DNA of 64,000 bases, from the NCBI RefSeq assembly GCF_904848165.1, contig NZ_LR884459.1:3224001-3288000 (forward strand), in the 5' to 3' direction. Position 1 is the first letter of the stretch, and every line of letters starts with the position of its first letter. The notes under the pieces are model-generated. The model saw only the letters and a program-made list of their open reading frames with translations. It ran no database searches and was not told the DNA's origin. Position numbers and translations under genes: made by a program. The DNA comes from Psychrobacter arenosus. Lineage in GTDB: Bacteria; Pseudomonadota; Gammaproteobacteria; Pseudomonadales; Moraxellaceae. Positions 1-9,291 of the stretch are shown in pieces.

Positions 1-56
1 TTTATTTTTCTTACTTATTGACGCCTTTGTGCTCGTCACCCACTCTAGGATACCTC

Positions 57-791
57 ATGAAATTTACAGCGAATTTGAATAAGTTACTGGCTACTGGCGC
101 GCTATTGGGCACAGCTATGTTGCCGCTATATGCGCAAGCTGCCGTAACGCTAAAGGTAGATGACCATATCAAGGTGACGGCGATTAATGGTCAAGAAATT
201 GGCCAAAGTCTATTGCAGCCTTTAACCAAGGAATTCACCCTAGCTCCGGGCAAGCATGTCATCACTGCCAAATACGATCGCCTCTATGATCTGCGTCGTG
301 ATGAGCATGACTATCTGCGCTCAGGTAACGTAAGTGTCGCGGCTGAAATGCAAGACAATCAGACTTATACTTTATCTATGTTAGGGCAGCCAGAAGAGTA
401 TCGTGCGGCCAAAGAGTATGTCAAACAGCCTACTTTAGCGGTCACGCAAGGCACTACCGTAGTGGCGAGTCAAAAAGGTATGGTCAATAATGATAGCGGC
501 ATCTTCTCTGGGTTAGGCAATGCCTTGGGTGGGATTTTTGGTGGTGGTAGTGATGCACAAGCGGCCAATCAACGCGCTATCGCATCGTTAGAGCAAACCG
601 GCTCAGTAGCCAATACCTCTGGTACGCAAGCGATTCCCGCTATGGCTCCTTTGACTCAAACGACCCAAACCGTAGCGACACCAGCTCCTGCAGTTAACAG
701 CAATGCTGCGACCCTAGACCAATTCATGCAGCTGTGGCTCAAGGCTACCCCTGCTGAGCGTGAAAAAATGCGTCAGTGGATTCAGCAATAA
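57..791 (+). CDS. DUF2057 (YccT-like) exported protein
   Basis: Product is 244 aa. Residues 1-28 form a classical signal peptide (basic start, Leu/Ala-rich core, cleavage after AQA), so it should be periplasmic or surface associated. The mature N-terminal ~100 residues (VTLKVDDHIKV onward, with a D-R-L-Y-D-L-R motif) match the DUF2057/YccT family, whose function is unknown. The middle is Gly- and Ala/Thr-rich low complexity. A short C-terminal helical segment (LDQFMQLWLKATPAEREK) resembles tails seen in related proteins. I chose the ATG at 57 over an upstream ATG at 18 because an AGGA lies 6 bases before it and the signal peptide begins there. It appears monocistronic, ending before a bidirectional terminator. 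Confidence 0.75.
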   Translation: MKFTANLNKLLATGALLGTAMLPLYAQAAVTLKVDDHIKVTAINGQEIGQSLLQPLTKEFTLAPGKHVITAKYDRLYDLRRDEHDYLRSGNVSVAAEMQDNQTYTLSMLGQPEEYRAAKEYVKQPTLAVTQGTTVVASQKGMVNNDSGIFSGLGNALGGIFGGGSDAQAANQRAIASLEQTGSVANTSGTQAIPAMAPLTQTTQTVATPAPAVNSNAATLDQFMQLWLKATPAEREKMRQWIQQ

Positions 792-854
792 GCGCATTAC
801 TTTTACGTTGTGCTTTTAAGCTAGCCTTGAGTTTTTGATTAAATGACAGCCATA

Positions 855-890
855 AAAAAGCCCGTAACTCATCAAGTTACGGGCTTTTAT
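855..890. terminator. bidirectional intrinsic terminator
   Basis: Perfect 9-bp GC-containing stem (861-869 with 875-883, 5-base loop), extended by A/T pairs and flanked by an A-run on the left and a T-run on the right. It can end the rightward DUF2057 transcript and the leftward dps transcript. Confidence 0.85.
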
Positions 891-950
891 TTTACGGCTA
901 TTTTACTTTAGAACATAAGCAGCTAGAACATAAGCCACTTGCTAGCTAAA

Positions 951-1421
951 TTAGCCTAGGAAAGCATTATACATCCAGACCAACTTCTCTTGCTCTTGCA
1001 CATACTCAGCGACTAGGTCAGCAGTACCTTGGTCTTCAGCTTCTTCAGCTGCAATAGCGACATTGCGCTGCTCTTCGATTAGGGCTTGCAGACCGGCTAC
1101 TACGCCATGGACGCACTGTTTGCCATCATGAACATTTTTGTCTTCTTTAATGCTAGCGTTTTGCGCAAAATCGCTATAAGCATGAAGTGGCGTGCCACCT
1201 AGCGTTAAAATACGCTCAGCGATTTCGTCAATTTGTACTTGTAAATCCGTGTATAGCTCTTCAAATTTCTCATGCAGTGAGAAGAAATGCTCACCTTTTA
1301 CGTTCCAATGATAGCCACGCACGTTAATGTAATAGATATGGTAGCTAGACAATAGGCCGTTTAGTTTTTCGATGATGCCGCGCATGTCTGCTCTTTCTAG
1401 ACCGATTTGATTGGTACTCAT
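951..1421 (-). CDS. dps: Dps-family DNA-binding ferritin-like protein
   Basis: Product is 156 aa, the usual Dps length. Dps proteins form dodecamers that oxidise and store iron using peroxide and protect DNA in starvation and oxidative stress. The N-terminal helix carries the ferroxidase signature Y-H-W-N-V-K-G-E-H-F-F-S-L-H followed by E-L-Y and D-E-I-A-E-R (about residues 38-75). These supply the His, Asp and Glu ligands at the subunit interface. AAGGA lies 7 bases upstream of the ATG. It is a single-gene unit between the shared terminator and a 350-base upstream region. The assignment to the family is secure; DNA binding by this member is inferred, because the N-terminal tail has few Lys residues. 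Confidence 0.92.
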   Translation of the reverse strand: MSTNQIGLERADMRGIIEKLNGLLSSYHIYYINVRGYHWNVKGEHFFSLHEKFEELYTDLQVQIDEIAERILTLGGTPLHAYSDFAQNASIKEDKNVHDGKQCVHGVVAGLQALIEEQRNVAIAAEEAEDQGTADLVAEYVQEQEKLVWMYNAFLG

Positions 1422-1774
1422 AGTCTTATCCTTAATTATTAATCAATTATAAATGTTGCGTTATTAGAATAGATTTCTTTAAAAAAGCCCGCTTTACCAC
1501 ATCCTAGCGATGCTGACCGTTTTTAGTGAATAGTCTCAACGGATGTTGCTGAAACTATACCATAACAGGTCAATACGAGCTTTCCTAACCACAAGTAGAA
1601 TAATAGCAAAAACAGCTGATTAAGTTAAATGAATCATATAAAACATTGCGATTGATTTACTAAAACTCAGCATGGCTAATCAGCATCATTTTTAGTAAGA
1701 ACCAATGCTAATAAGCCTCAATGACTGGTTAATAAAAAGACAGCTAATAGAGTAGCAGACAAGGTCTCGGAGGC
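1422..1774. other. intergenic region upstream of dps
   Basis: AT-rich, with stop codons in all frames. It should contain the dps promoter: a TATAAT-like hexamer on the minus strand lies near 1446-1452, but I see no good -35 element, so activator dependence is possible. No repeat or RNA gene is recognised. Confidence 0.4.
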
Positions 1775-2440
1775 TTATTTACTTGCTAAAGTCTCAGGAC
1801 GTAAGCCACGGATAGGCACCACTTCTTCTAAATGCTTACGCACTGAGTCGATAGGGAATTTTTGCTCTTGGAGACGTTTTGGAATAATTTGGCTGCCCTG
1901 CTGACCTTTCATCTCAAACAACATAAAGATAAAGTCGTCGGTCTCTTCCCAGCTTTTCACCGCTGTCCATGGAATGACCGCTTGTTGTACTGAGCCAGTA
2001 CGCATCTGCATACCCCGGCTGGCCTTCGGCTGCATCCCCATATCAGGGGCGGGCATGGCCATAATTAAGCCATGTTTCTGTACCCCAAGTTTGATATTGC
2101 GCATTTCTTCAGGCATTTCTTGCTCAGCGACTTGTTTTTCAAACTCTTTTTTGACATACCATTTAAAGCCAAGCGTACGAATCAACACGTAAATCACGAC
2201 AGCGACTAGCATGACCCAAAAGATAATGGTCGAATACCCTGTGACAAATACCAAGCCAGCAATAGCCAATACCACCACAATAGCCATGATGATCCATTCT
2301 TTCATCTTGATGCTTGCTAGACCAAATGACTGTGAAGATTGGGAAAATAACTCGTACTGGGCTTGTTGAAATTCTGCTTCACTCAAATCTAACGGGACGG
2401 GCTGAAGGGTATAAGGGTACAGTGCCATGGGGGTGCTCAA
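1775..2440 (-). CDS. YcxB-like membrane protein
   Basis: Product is 221 aa. Two adjacent hydrophobic helices lie at about residues 47-90 (start IIMAIVVVLAIAGLVFVTGY). A C-terminal cytosolic domain carries the pattern V-I-P-W-T-A-V-K-S-W-E-E-T-D-D-F, then F-M-L-F, then Q-I-I-P-K-R. That layout, a two-helix hairpin followed by a small PH-like domain with 'I-P-K-R', is typical of the YcxB family, whose biochemical function is not established. It is monocistronic and divergent from serS. Family call is moderate; no enzymatic role can be proposed. Confidence 0.6.
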   Translation of the reverse strand: MSTPMALYPYTLQPVPLDLSEAEFQQAQYELFSQSSQSFGLASIKMKEWIIMAIVVVLAIAGLVFVTGYSTIIFWVMLVAVVIYVLIRTLGFKWYVKKEFEKQVAEQEMPEEMRNIKLGVQKHGLIMAMPAPDMGMQPKASRGMQMRTGSVQQAVIPWTAVKSWEETDDFIFMLFEMKGQQGSQIIPKRLQEQKFPIDSVRKHLEEVVPIRGLRPETLASK

Positions 2441-2746
2441 TGTGATGGATAAAAAGAAGGTGACTCAAAGAAGAATAGCAGATTAACGGTGCTAGTAGCG
2501 TATCTTACCGAAATCACGCTTTAAATGAAACTGCTAGAGAGAAACTAGCGACTAGCCCATAGTCAAAATTGGTCATTCTTGCTATCATAGCAGCCATTAT
2601 TTTACTGCATTTTTATTCCTATTTTTTGCTAGGTTGGTTGGTATTTATAGCCTCGTATCTAGCGACTCAACTGGCCGTTTATACCGCTGTATAAACCCAT
2701 TTCTATAACTAGCACCGTTAACCCGCTCTTTTTAAAAGGTACTGTC
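2441..2746. other. divergent intergenic region (YcxB-like / serS)
   Basis: No gene is seen. A weak sigma70-like pair facing serS is TAGTCA (2560-2565) and TATCAT (2583-2588) with 17-base spacing. The -35 matches the consensus at only four of six positions, so this is a tentative serS promoter. Confidence 0.35.
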
Positions 2747-4033
2747 ATGATAGACCCCAAATTACTACGCCAAGATTTAACTGCCCTAAAAGACCAACTC
2801 GCCGCCCGTGGCTATGAGTTAGATACGAGTTTTTGGGAGCAAGTGGAGTCCGAGCGTAAGTCATTGCAGGTCAAGACCGAAGACCTACAGGCACGTCGTA
2901 ATGCCGGTGCCAAGCAAGTAGGGGTACTGAAAAAGAACGGCGAAGATGCTAGCGAGCTATTGGCTGAAATGCAGACTATCAGTGGTGATATTAAGCAGGC
3001 CGAAGAAGAGCTAAAGGCACTGCAAGATAAAATTAATAATGCTGCCCTACAAATTCCAAATATTCCAGCCGCAGACGTGCCAGTAGGGAGTTCAGAAGAC
3101 GATAACGTGGAAGTGCGTAAATGGGGCACACCGCGTGAGTTTGATTTTGCTGTGAAAGACCATACTAGCGTGGGTGAAGACTTAGGGATGTTAGACTTTG
3201 CTGCTGCAGCCAAGCTAACGGGCAGCCGCTTTAACGTCTTAACCGGACAACTGGCGCAACTGCATCGTGCCTTGATTCAATTTATGCTCAATACCCATAC
3301 GATGAAATATGGCTATACCGAGACTTACGTCCCTTATATTGTGAACTCTGATAGCTTGGAAGGTACGGGACAATTACCAAAGTTTGAAGAAGACCTATTT
3401 AAGCTGACCAACCACACTAATAATGACGAGATGGGCTTTTACCTAATTCCGACAGCAGAAGTGCCGATGACCAACTTGGCGCGTGGTGAGCGTTTGGAAG
3501 CTAGCGAGTTACCATTGAAATTTACCGCGCATACCCCTTGCTTCCGTAGTGAGGCGGGCTCGCATGGTCGCGATACTCGTGGTCTAATTCGTCAGCATCA
3601 GTTTGAAAAAGTGGAAATGGTCAATATCGCTACCGCTGAGCAGTCTGATGATTTACTTGAGCAGATGACCGGTCAAGCAGAATTTATCCTGCAGCAGCTG
3701 AACTTACCATACCGTGTGGTGAAATTATGCACTGGTGACATGGGCTTTGCTGCACAAAAGACCTACGACATCGAGGTTTGGTTGCCGAGCCAAGATACTT
3801 ACCGTGAGATTTCTAGCTGCTCAAACTGTGGGGATTTCCAAGCCCGCCGTATGGCGACTCGTGTCAAAGACGGTAAAAAGACGGAGCTTGCGCATACGCT
3901 AAATGGCTCAGGCCTGGCGGTAGGGCGTACCTTGCTAGCCGTTATGGAAAACCATCAGAACGCCGATGGCAGCATCACTATTCCAGAAGTATTGCGTCCT
4001 TACATGGGTGGGGCTGAGACTATCGCGGGTTAA
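2747..4033 (+). CDS. serS: seryl-tRNA synthetase
   Basis: Product is 428 aa, the normal bacterial length. It charges tRNA-Ser (and tRNA-Sec where present) with serine in the cytoplasm. The N-terminal ~110 residues form the long antiparallel coiled-coil arm that reads the extra arm of tRNA-Ser. The class II catalytic core follows: motif 2 ([14 protein letters not shown], about residues 268-282) and motif 3 ([11 protein letters not shown], about 390-400). It begins with an ATG after a pyrimidine-rich leader and is apparently monocistronic. The prophage in this window sits in a tRNA-Ser gene, a substrate of this enzyme, but the two loci are 20 kb apart and there is no reason to link them. Confidence 0.98.
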   Translation: MIDPKLLRQDLTALKDQLAARGYELDTSFWEQVESERKSLQVKTEDLQARRNAGAKQVGVLKKNGEDASELLAEMQTISGDIKQAEEELKALQDKINNAALQIPNIPAADVPVGSSEDDNVEVRKWGTPREFDFAVKDHTSVGEDLGMLDFAAAAKLTGSRFNVLTGQLAQLHRALIQFMLNTHTMKYGYTETYVPYIVNSDSLEGTGQLPKFEEDLFKLTNHTNNDEMGFYLIPTAEVPMTNLARGERLEASELPLKFTAHTPCFRSEAGSHGRDTRGLIRQHQFEKVEMVNIATAEQSDDLLEQMTGQAEFILQQLNLPYRVVKLCTGDMGFAAQKTYDIEVWLPSQDTYREISSCSNCGDFQARRMATRVKDGKKTELAHTLNGSGLAVGRTLLAVMENHQNADGSITIPEVLRPYMGGAETIAG

Positions 4034-4491
4034 TGATGGCTAGCTATTATTAATAGCTACTATTCATTAAGGATTACCCCTCTTAACCTCTCCCTAAACA
4101 TAGGGGGAGGAACAAGTCCTTATGTGATTAAGCTAGAGTGAAAATCTTACTATAGCTAGTATTGTCATGTAGGGTGTGCTCCGCGCACCATTAAAAGTCA
4201 CTAAAAAATACTTTGATAGCGCACTTTTAAATTTCAAAGAGTTTGCGCTTGAATCACTGGCTTAGCTGACAGATGTTTAGCTATGGCCGTTAGTGGTAAT
4301 AAGCCGGTTAGGACAAGTTACAAGATAGACGGCTCAAATAGCAAAAACACACGTGCTGGTCAGCAAGTCGTGGTCACTTCATGGTAAAATACTTCGCAAA
4401 TTTAACCCATTAAGCTCGCTAAATTTTATTATCACAGCTTCTTTTACTGTCACCAATACCTTTACTCTCATCAAATCTGCTAGGAAACTTT
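4034..4491. other. serS-tkt intergenic region with repeat-like hairpins
   Basis: No gene is seen. It holds a near-perfect inverted repeat around 4085-4112 (CCTCTCCCTA paired with TAGGGGGAGG) with no T-run. A second short palindromic motif lies around 4169-4193 (GGGTGTGC...GCGCACC). Both look like dispersed intergenic repeat elements rather than terminators. The tkt promoter should lie in 4330-4480 and contains a TAAAAT hexamer at 4385-4390. Confidence 0.4.
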
Positions 4492-6492
4492 ATGTCTACG
4501 CCAATTAATGAACGTAAGCTAGCCAATGCCATCCGCGTCCTATCTTTTGACGCTGTGCAAAAAGCCAACTCTGGTCACCCAGGTGCTCCGATGGGTATGG
4601 CAGATATCGCAGAAGTCCTATGGCGTAAGTTCCTCAAGCACAATCCAACAGATCCAAACTGGCACAACCGCGACCGTTTTGTCTTATCAAACGGCCATGG
4701 CTCAATGCTGATTTATTCACTATTACATTTATCAGGCTACGATGTTAGCGTTGATGACCTAAAAGGTTTCCGTCAGCTGCATTCTAAAACCCCAGGTCAT
4801 CCAGAATACGGCTATACCTCTGGTGTTGAAACCACGACTGGCCCACTAGGCCAAGGTATCGCCAATGCCGTTGGTTTTGCTATTGCAGAAAAGACTTTAG
4901 CCGCACAGTTTAATCGTGACGGCCATAACATCATTGACCATAACACCTATGCTTTCTTAGGTGATGGTTGTTTGATGGAAGGCATCAGCCATGAAGTTTG
5001 CTCGTTAGCCGGTACGCTAGGCCTAGGCAAATTAATCTTCTATTACGATGATAACGGCATCTCTATCGATGGCGAAGTTGAAGGTTGGTTTACTGACGAT
5101 ACGCAAGCCCGCTTTGAGAGCTATGGCTGGCAGGTCATCAAGGTCGACGGTCATGATACCGATGCGATTACTAAGGCGACTGAAGAGGCTATCGCTGAAA
5201 CTAGTAAGCCTACGCTAATCATCTGTAAAACGATCATTGGTGCGGGTAGTCCGAATAAGCAAGGCACGGCATCTAGCCATGGTGCAGCATTAGGGGACGA
5301 CGAAATCACCTTGACCCGTGAAGCGCTAGCTTGGAAACATGGTCCGTTTGATTTAGACGATGAAATCTATGAAGCTTGGGATGCTAAAGCCAAAGGTGAT
5401 GTCGTTCAGAAAAATTGGGAAGCGGACTTCGAAGCTTATAAGAAAGCTTATCCTGAATTGGCGACAGAGTTATTGCGTCGTCTAAACGGTGATTTGCCAG
5501 CTGATTTTGAGCAGCAAGCAGCAGACTATATCCAACAGTGTCAGACTGAAGGCGCTGATGTGGCAAGCCGTAAAGCCAGCTTTAACGCCATCAACTACTT
5601 CCAGCCTATGTTACCAGAACTGCTTGGTGGCTCTGCTGACCTAGCCGGCTCAAACCTAACATTGTTTAAAGACGCCAAAGGTATTCAAGACGACGCAGCG
5701 GGCAACTACATCTATTATGGTGTGCGTGAATTTGGTATGACCGCTATCGCTAATGGTATCGCTCTCCACGGTGGCTTCATCCCTTACGTAGCGACCTTCC
5801 TAATGTTTATGGAATATGCGCGTAATGCGGTCCGTATGGGCGCATTGATGAAGCAACGTATCATCCACGTCTACACGCATGACTCTATCGGTCTGGGTGA
5901 AGATGGCCCTACGCATCAGCCTGTCGAGCAGTTGACCAGCTTGCGTACTACGCCAAATCTACACACGTGGCGCCCTTGTGATACTACTGAGTCGGCGACC
6001 GCTTGGGTTGAAGCTTTGAAAGCGATAGAGAACCCATCGGCCTTAATCTTTAGCCGTCAAAACCTAGCGCATCAAGACCGTACTAGCGAGCAGGTTGCTA
6101 ATATCGCCAAGGGTGGTTATGTGCTAGCGAAAGAGCAGGGCGAGCTAAAGGCTATCATTATCGCTACGGGTTCAGAAGTGGGCCTAGCGATGGAAGCGTA
6201 TGCGGCATTGAGCGAGCAGGGCGTCGGTGTCCGTGTGGTGTCTATGCCATGTGCGGAAGTATTCATGAAGCAAGATGCTGACTATCGTGAAGCGGTATTG
6301 CCAAGCGCTGTCCGTGCCCGCGTCGCGGTTGAAGCGGCCCATGTCGACTACTGGTTCAAGTTCGTTGGTCTAGACGGCAAAGTGATCGGTATGACCACTT
6401 ATGGTGAGTCAGCGCCTGCTGAGCAACTGTATCAAGAGTTTGGTATTACGACTGAAGCGGTTATTGAGGCTGTGACTAGCTTGGTTAAATAA
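4492..6492 (+). CDS. tkt: transketolase
   Basis: Product is 666 aa, full length. This thiamine-diphosphate enzyme of the non-oxidative pentose phosphate pathway transfers two-carbon ketol units between ketose and aldose phosphates. The N-terminal TPP-binding domain has [11 protein letters not shown] at about residue 26 and the pyrophosphate motif G-D-G-C-L-M-E-G at about 157. The central pyrimidine-binding domain has Y-Y-G-V-R-E-F-G-M and [16 protein letters not shown], and the C-terminal transketolase domain completes the protein. It is followed directly by a strong terminator, so it is probably its own transcription unit. Confidence 0.98.
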   Translation: MSTPINERKLANAIRVLSFDAVQKANSGHPGAPMGMADIAEVLWRKFLKHNPTDPNWHNRDRFVLSNGHGSMLIYSLLHLSGYDVSVDDLKGFRQLHSKTPGHPEYGYTSGVETTTGPLGQGIANAVGFAIAEKTLAAQFNRDGHNIIDHNTYAFLGDGCLMEGISHEVCSLAGTLGLGKLIFYYDDNGISIDGEVEGWFTDDTQARFESYGWQVIKVDGHDTDAITKATEEAIAETSKPTLIICKTIIGAGSPNKQGTASSHGAALGDDEITLTREALAWKHGPFDLDDEIYEAWDAKAKGDVVQKNWEADFEAYKKAYPELATELLRRLNGDLPADFEQQAADYIQQCQTEGADVASRKASFNAINYFQPMLPELLGGSADLAGSNLTLFKDAKGIQDDAAGNYIYYGVREFGMTAIANGIALHGGFIPYVATFLMFMEYARNAVRMGALMKQRIIHVYTHDSIGLGEDGPTHQPVEQLTSLRTTPNLHTWRPCDTTESATAWVEALKAIENPSALIFSRQNLAHQDRTSEQVANIAKGGYVLAKEQGELKAIIIATGSEVGLAMEAYAALSEQGVGVRVVSMPCAEVFMKQDADYREAVLPSAVRARVAVEAAHVDYWFKFVGLDGKVIGMTTYGESAPAEQLYQEFGITTEAVIEAVTSLVK

Positions 6493-6537
6493 CTGTCGTA
6501 GGCTGTGGCTTTAGCCCAGCTATGAGTCTTAATGCAT

Positions 6538-6578
6538 AAAAAGAGAGCTACTAGAGAAATCTGGTGGCTCTTTTTTTT
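6538..6578 (+). terminator. tkt terminator
   Basis: Stem of about 12 bp (6544-6555 with 6560-6571, including G-U pairs) closed by a GAAA tetraloop and followed by eight T residues. Confidence 0.88.
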
Positions 6579-6604
6579 GTTTAAGATAATGGTGATGGGA
6601 TATA

Positions 6605-6632
6605 GATTCCGTGGGTTGTCACCCACGCTACT
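6605..6632. repeat. intergenic repeat A, copy 1
   Basis: Palindromic core CGTGGGTT-N2-ACCCACG followed by CTAC. Related copies occur at 7563-7584 (inverted) and 7665-7692 (direct). The copies lie on both sides of the PIN-domain gene pair. Confidence 0.6.
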
Positions 6633-6664
6633 TCTTGTAATTTTTATGCTATCTCTACGATTTG

Positions 6665-6693
6665 TTGGGTGTCGCAGGCTTCACCCAACCTAC
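6665..6693. repeat. intergenic repeat B, copy 1
   Basis: Hairpin-forming unit that starts TTGGGTGTCGC and ends TTCACCCAACCTAC. It matches 7486-7514 in the same orientation with one visible base difference. The two copies bracket the 6830-7466 gene pair. Confidence 0.65.
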
Positions 6694-6829
6694 GGAATTA
6701 ACTCTTAATTCATTACTAATACGTGTTCCGATTCTAGAGTTAGTATTTAAGAGTGGAATAGGTATCAGTTTACGCTGTCCTTATTATAGTAAACTACTAA
6801 AATAAAATAGATAAATTAAAGGCATTTAT

Positions 6830-7270
6830 ATGCTTATATATTTAGATAACTGTATGTTTAATCGTCCATTTGATGACCAAAGTGCTCTTCGGGTCAGGAT
6901 TGAAACGGAAGCAAAACTACATATTCAAGACTTGATTAAGCAACAAGAACTAAGATTAGTTTGGTCATATATACTAGCGTATGAGAATGCTCAGAACCCA
7001 TTTTTTGAAAGACGATTTGCTATTGAACAATGGGCGCAGCTAGCAGATATATGTTTATATCAGTCGGATGAAGTGCTACAAATAGCAAAAGATTTAGCAT
7101 TAAAAGGTATTCGTACGAAAGATGCTTTGCATGCAGCATGTGCTATTGTAGCTAAAGCTGAATATTTTTTGACTACTGATGACAAATTATTAAACAAGCT
7201 AACCGGTGATGAAAGAATTATTGCGATGAACCCAGCTGACTTTATCAAGGTATTAGACAATGATAACTGA
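6830..7270 (+). CDS. PIN-domain protein (putative toxin/ribonuclease)
   Basis: Product is 146 aa. PIN domains are metal-dependent RNases and are often toxins of type II toxin-antitoxin modules. Acidic residues expected for the active site are visible: D5 in Y-L-D-N-C, an internal Glu in A-Y-E-N, D98 in K-D-A-L-H-A-A, and D117/D118 in L-T-T-D-D-K-L. The F-N-R-P-F-D segment after D5 is typical of a conserved PIN subgroup. It overlaps the next gene by 11 bases, so the two should be co-translated. It is AT-richer than the flanking host genes and bracketed by intergenic repeats, which suggests acquisition as a unit. Toxicity is inferred from the family, not shown. Confidence 0.78.
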   Translation: MLIYLDNCMFNRPFDDQSALRVRIETEAKLHIQDLIKQQELRLVWSYILAYENAQNPFFERRFAIEQWAQLADICLYQSDEVLQIAKDLALKGIRTKDALHAACAIVAKAEYFLTTDDKLLNKLTGDERIIAMNPADFIKVLDNDN

Positions 7271-7466
7271 CCAAGAAATTCGTTTAAATGGCATGCGAAC
7301 CCTTATCCAAGCGCTAGGTGAAGTTCAAGCAGAGCGTTTTATCGCCCTTATTCAAAGAGACAATTTTGACTATACGCAATGGCAGCAAGACTTATTTAAC
7401 GAGATGAGTGTTGAGGAGTTAAGCTTGCAAGCACAAAATCATGTCGAAGAAAATCCGCCTCAATAG
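7260..7466 (+). CDS. small partner of PIN-domain protein (possible antitoxin)
   Basis: Product is 68 aa. The pattern I-R-L-x-G-M-R-T-L-I-x-A-L-G-x-V-x-A-E-R-F-I followed by F-D-Y-T-x-W and S-V-E-E-L is, from memory, a conserved small-protein family found beside PIN-domain genes. It is predicted mostly helical and acidic at the C-terminus, with no recognisable DNA-binding domain. The start overlaps the end of the PIN gene (11 bases), which favours translational coupling. Antitoxin activity is an inference from this pairing. The toxin-first order is less common than antitoxin-first but does occur. Confidence 0.65.
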   Translation: MITDQEIRLNGMRTLIQALGEVQAERFIALIQRDNFDYTQWQQDLFNEMSVEELSLQAQNHVEENPPQ

Positions 7467-7485
7467 GGCATATTGGTCTACATTT

Positions 7486-7514
7486 TTGGGTGTCGCAAGC
7501 TTCACCCAACCTAC
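7486..7514. repeat. intergenic repeat B, copy 2
   Basis: Near-identical to 6665-6693, in the same orientation, just after the PIN pair. Confidence 0.65.
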
Positions 7515-7562
7515 AACTCTGTCGCAAATTTTAATATCTAATAGCTTAATTAAGCAGGTGCC

Positions 7563-7584
7563 GTAGCGTGGGTTATAACCCACG
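7563..7584. repeat. intergenic repeat A, copy 2 (inverted)
   Basis: Reverse complement of the CGTGGGTT...ACCCACGCTAC unit found at 6605-6632. Confidence 0.55.
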
Positions 7585-7664
7585 TCTGAATCAAGTTTCT
7601 TGGACCATCATAACAAGAGAAATAACAACCTGCGTTAGTTATTACGATTGAAAAGATGAATCTA

Positions 7665-7692
7665 AATTCCGTGGGTTGCCACTCACACTACC
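7665..7692. repeat. intergenic repeat A, copy 3
   Basis: Begins ATTCCGTGGGTTG like copy 1 and is in the same orientation, with a degenerate right half. It abuts the end of the DUF4424 gene. Confidence 0.5.
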
Positions 7693-7699
7693 TCTAGAC

Positions 7700-8701
7700 T
7701 TACCAAGTCTTCATAATAAAAGCCACATCAAAATCATGCTTAGGTACAAAATTGGTCTCTTTAATCTCAAACGTCGTCGGTCCTACCTTCTTAACTTTAC
7801 CCTTACCTTGCCAACAAAACGAAACCAATTCATTAGGGTCGCGTTCTACTGTAAGTTTAAAATTAGCAATGGGTTTTGCCCAATTAGCTCCTGTCGTTAA
7901 AATATAGCTCAACGCCTGATAGGGATGTATTTCATTCTTAACAAAAGCGCTTTGGGTAGCTTTATCCACACAAAACTCACCGTACTCACTGGTATCTAAA
8001 TGTACAGAGCCGCCCACTAAAGGCCGGTAAGCATGATTGATTTTGGTAATAGCATTCGCCTTAAAGGTCTGCTGCCAGCTATAAACAATCTGCGAGTCCC
8101 AAGAGAGGTAACTGTCTTCTTCATTAACATCAATAAATTTATTTATTCTTTTGTCAGTACAGTTTTGAAGCTTCTGATCTACCTTATCCGTTTCCCCTTG
8201 ATGCGTCCATGGGGTCATCATTTCGCTGTCTTTAATGCCACAGGCTTTGAATAGTTCCGTGGTATCAACAGCTTTGTCAGCGTAGGTTTTCTCCCCATTT
8301 TTCATGACAATAGGGTACATAAAGGTACGGACATGAGTCTTTGGAGTAATAGCTTTACCATTGCTCAAAATCTTAAAGCTATCCACCAACCTAGTGGTAT
8401 CTGCAAAGTCACTCTCTAACTGTGAGGGTACAGGCGGTAGGGGGAATAGCACAGTCTCGGTAATATCTTTATTGCTTAAGTTTTTAAACTCGTAATTGAC
8501 GCGAATCTTATCTTTGGAGATATAGAGATCTTCGCTGTGCATGCTGATATTATTGTTTTTAAGGTATTGAACACCGCCCGTACCGACATACCCCGTAGAG
8601 TCATTGGCTTGGGCTGAGGACATGGCTAGAAGTACGGCGCATGCGCATTGACCACCAACGGTTAGGCGAGATTTAACAAGACTATTTCTTTGATTTATCA
8701 T
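7700..8701 (-). CDS. DUF4424 family exported protein
   Basis: Product is 333 aa. The N-terminus has basic residues, a hydrophobic stretch (CACAVLLAMSSAQA) and a plausible signal-peptidase site after AQA at about residue 33, so it should be secreted to the periplasm. The mature region starts with N-D-S-T-G-Y-V-G-T-G-G and continues with the S-E-D-L-Y-I-S and V-x-Y-E-F-K-N motifs that mark DUF4424. The family has no assigned function. The upstream intergenic region separates it from the SH3 gene, which lies in the same orientation; operon membership is unclear. Confidence 0.7.
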   Translation of the reverse strand: MINQRNSLVKSRLTVGGQCACAVLLAMSSAQANDSTGYVGTGGVQYLKNNNISMHSEDLYISKDKIRVNYEFKNLSNKDITETVLFPLPPVPSQLESDFADTTRLVDSFKILSNGKAITPKTHVRTFMYPIVMKNGEKTYADKAVDTTELFKACGIKDSEMMTPWTHQGETDKVDQKLQNCTDKRINKFIDVNEEDSYLSWDSQIVYSWQQTFKANAITKINHAYRPLVGGSVHLDTSEYGEFCVDKATQSAFVKNEIHPYQALSYILTTGANWAKPIANFKLTVERDPNELVSFCWQGKGKVKKVGPTTFEIKETNFVPKHDFDVAFIMKTW

Positions 8702-8788
8702 AGCTATACACTCGCTTTCTCAGAGGAAGGTTAATCAATAAGTTAGGTCATTGTGACTATAAAACTTAGCGCCGCTTGCCGATTAATA

Positions 8789-9070
8789 TTAATAGCAGCT
8801 AACAAACTCTCTAAATACCCAACCGATATAATTATCTGTTTTTGCATCAAATATTAACACCCAGGGACGGCCTTTATCATCATAACGAGACTCTGTTATA
8901 TACACGACTTTGCCATTGGCTAACTTTCCGATAATCTTACCAGCGACAGCAGCTCTCACATTTAAAGGGGTGCCGGTTGGATCGGTGACTTTACAGGTTT
9001 GCGCATAAGAAGGGGCAGCAAATGCTAGAGAAAGAAGGGCTATAGGAAGTAAAATTTTATATTTTTTCAT
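8789..9070 (-). CDS. secreted SH3-domain protein
   Basis: Product is 93 aa. The signal peptide is residues 1-23 (MKKYKILLPIALLSLAF, cleavage after SYA). It is followed by one bacterial SH3 domain with C-K-V-x-D-P-T-G-T-P-L-N-V-R, G-x-I-x-G-x-L and I-G-W-V-F-R-E-F-V. Such domains bind peptidoglycan or other periplasmic ligands. Two Cys (in QTC and the terminal SCY) could form a disulfide. I take the ATG at 9070 rather than 9148: the signal peptide starts there, a GGGAT precedes it, and the upstream extension has no signal-like character. Confidence 0.72.
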   Translation of the reverse strand: MKKYKILLPIALLSLAFAAPSYAQTCKVTDPTGTPLNVRAAVAGKIIGKLANGKVVYITESRYDDKGRPWVLIFDAKTDNYIGWVFREFVSCY

Positions 9071-9215
9071 ATGATAATCCCTTATTAGACAGTAGCTTAT
9101 ACCTTTGCTCAATTCATAATAGCAATTAAAATCTGCTGTGACTATCAAGTAAAGTAGTGATTATTGTCCTAGAGGAAGCAGTCTGGCGACTATTCACTGA
9201 ATACTGGGGAAGACA

Positions 9216-9246
9216 TAAAAAAACACCCGTAATTAATACGAGTGCT
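9216..9246 (-). terminator. intrinsic terminator after the GMC dehydrogenase gene
   Basis: 8-bp stem (9224-9231 with 9237-9244) followed on the minus strand by a run of seven T residues. Confidence 0.85.
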
Positions 9247-9291
9247 TTCTGTTTATAGCCTTAGCTAAGCTATTGGCATTATCAACGGTGA

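Noticed and set aside
2441..2746. T-box or riboswitch upstream of serS
   Set aside because: No T-box specifier, antiterminator or terminator structure is seen; not expected in gammaproteobacteria.
2812..3213. 133-codon open frame antisense to serS
   Set aside because: Ser/Ala-rich shadow of the conserved serS coding frame; no ribosome site.
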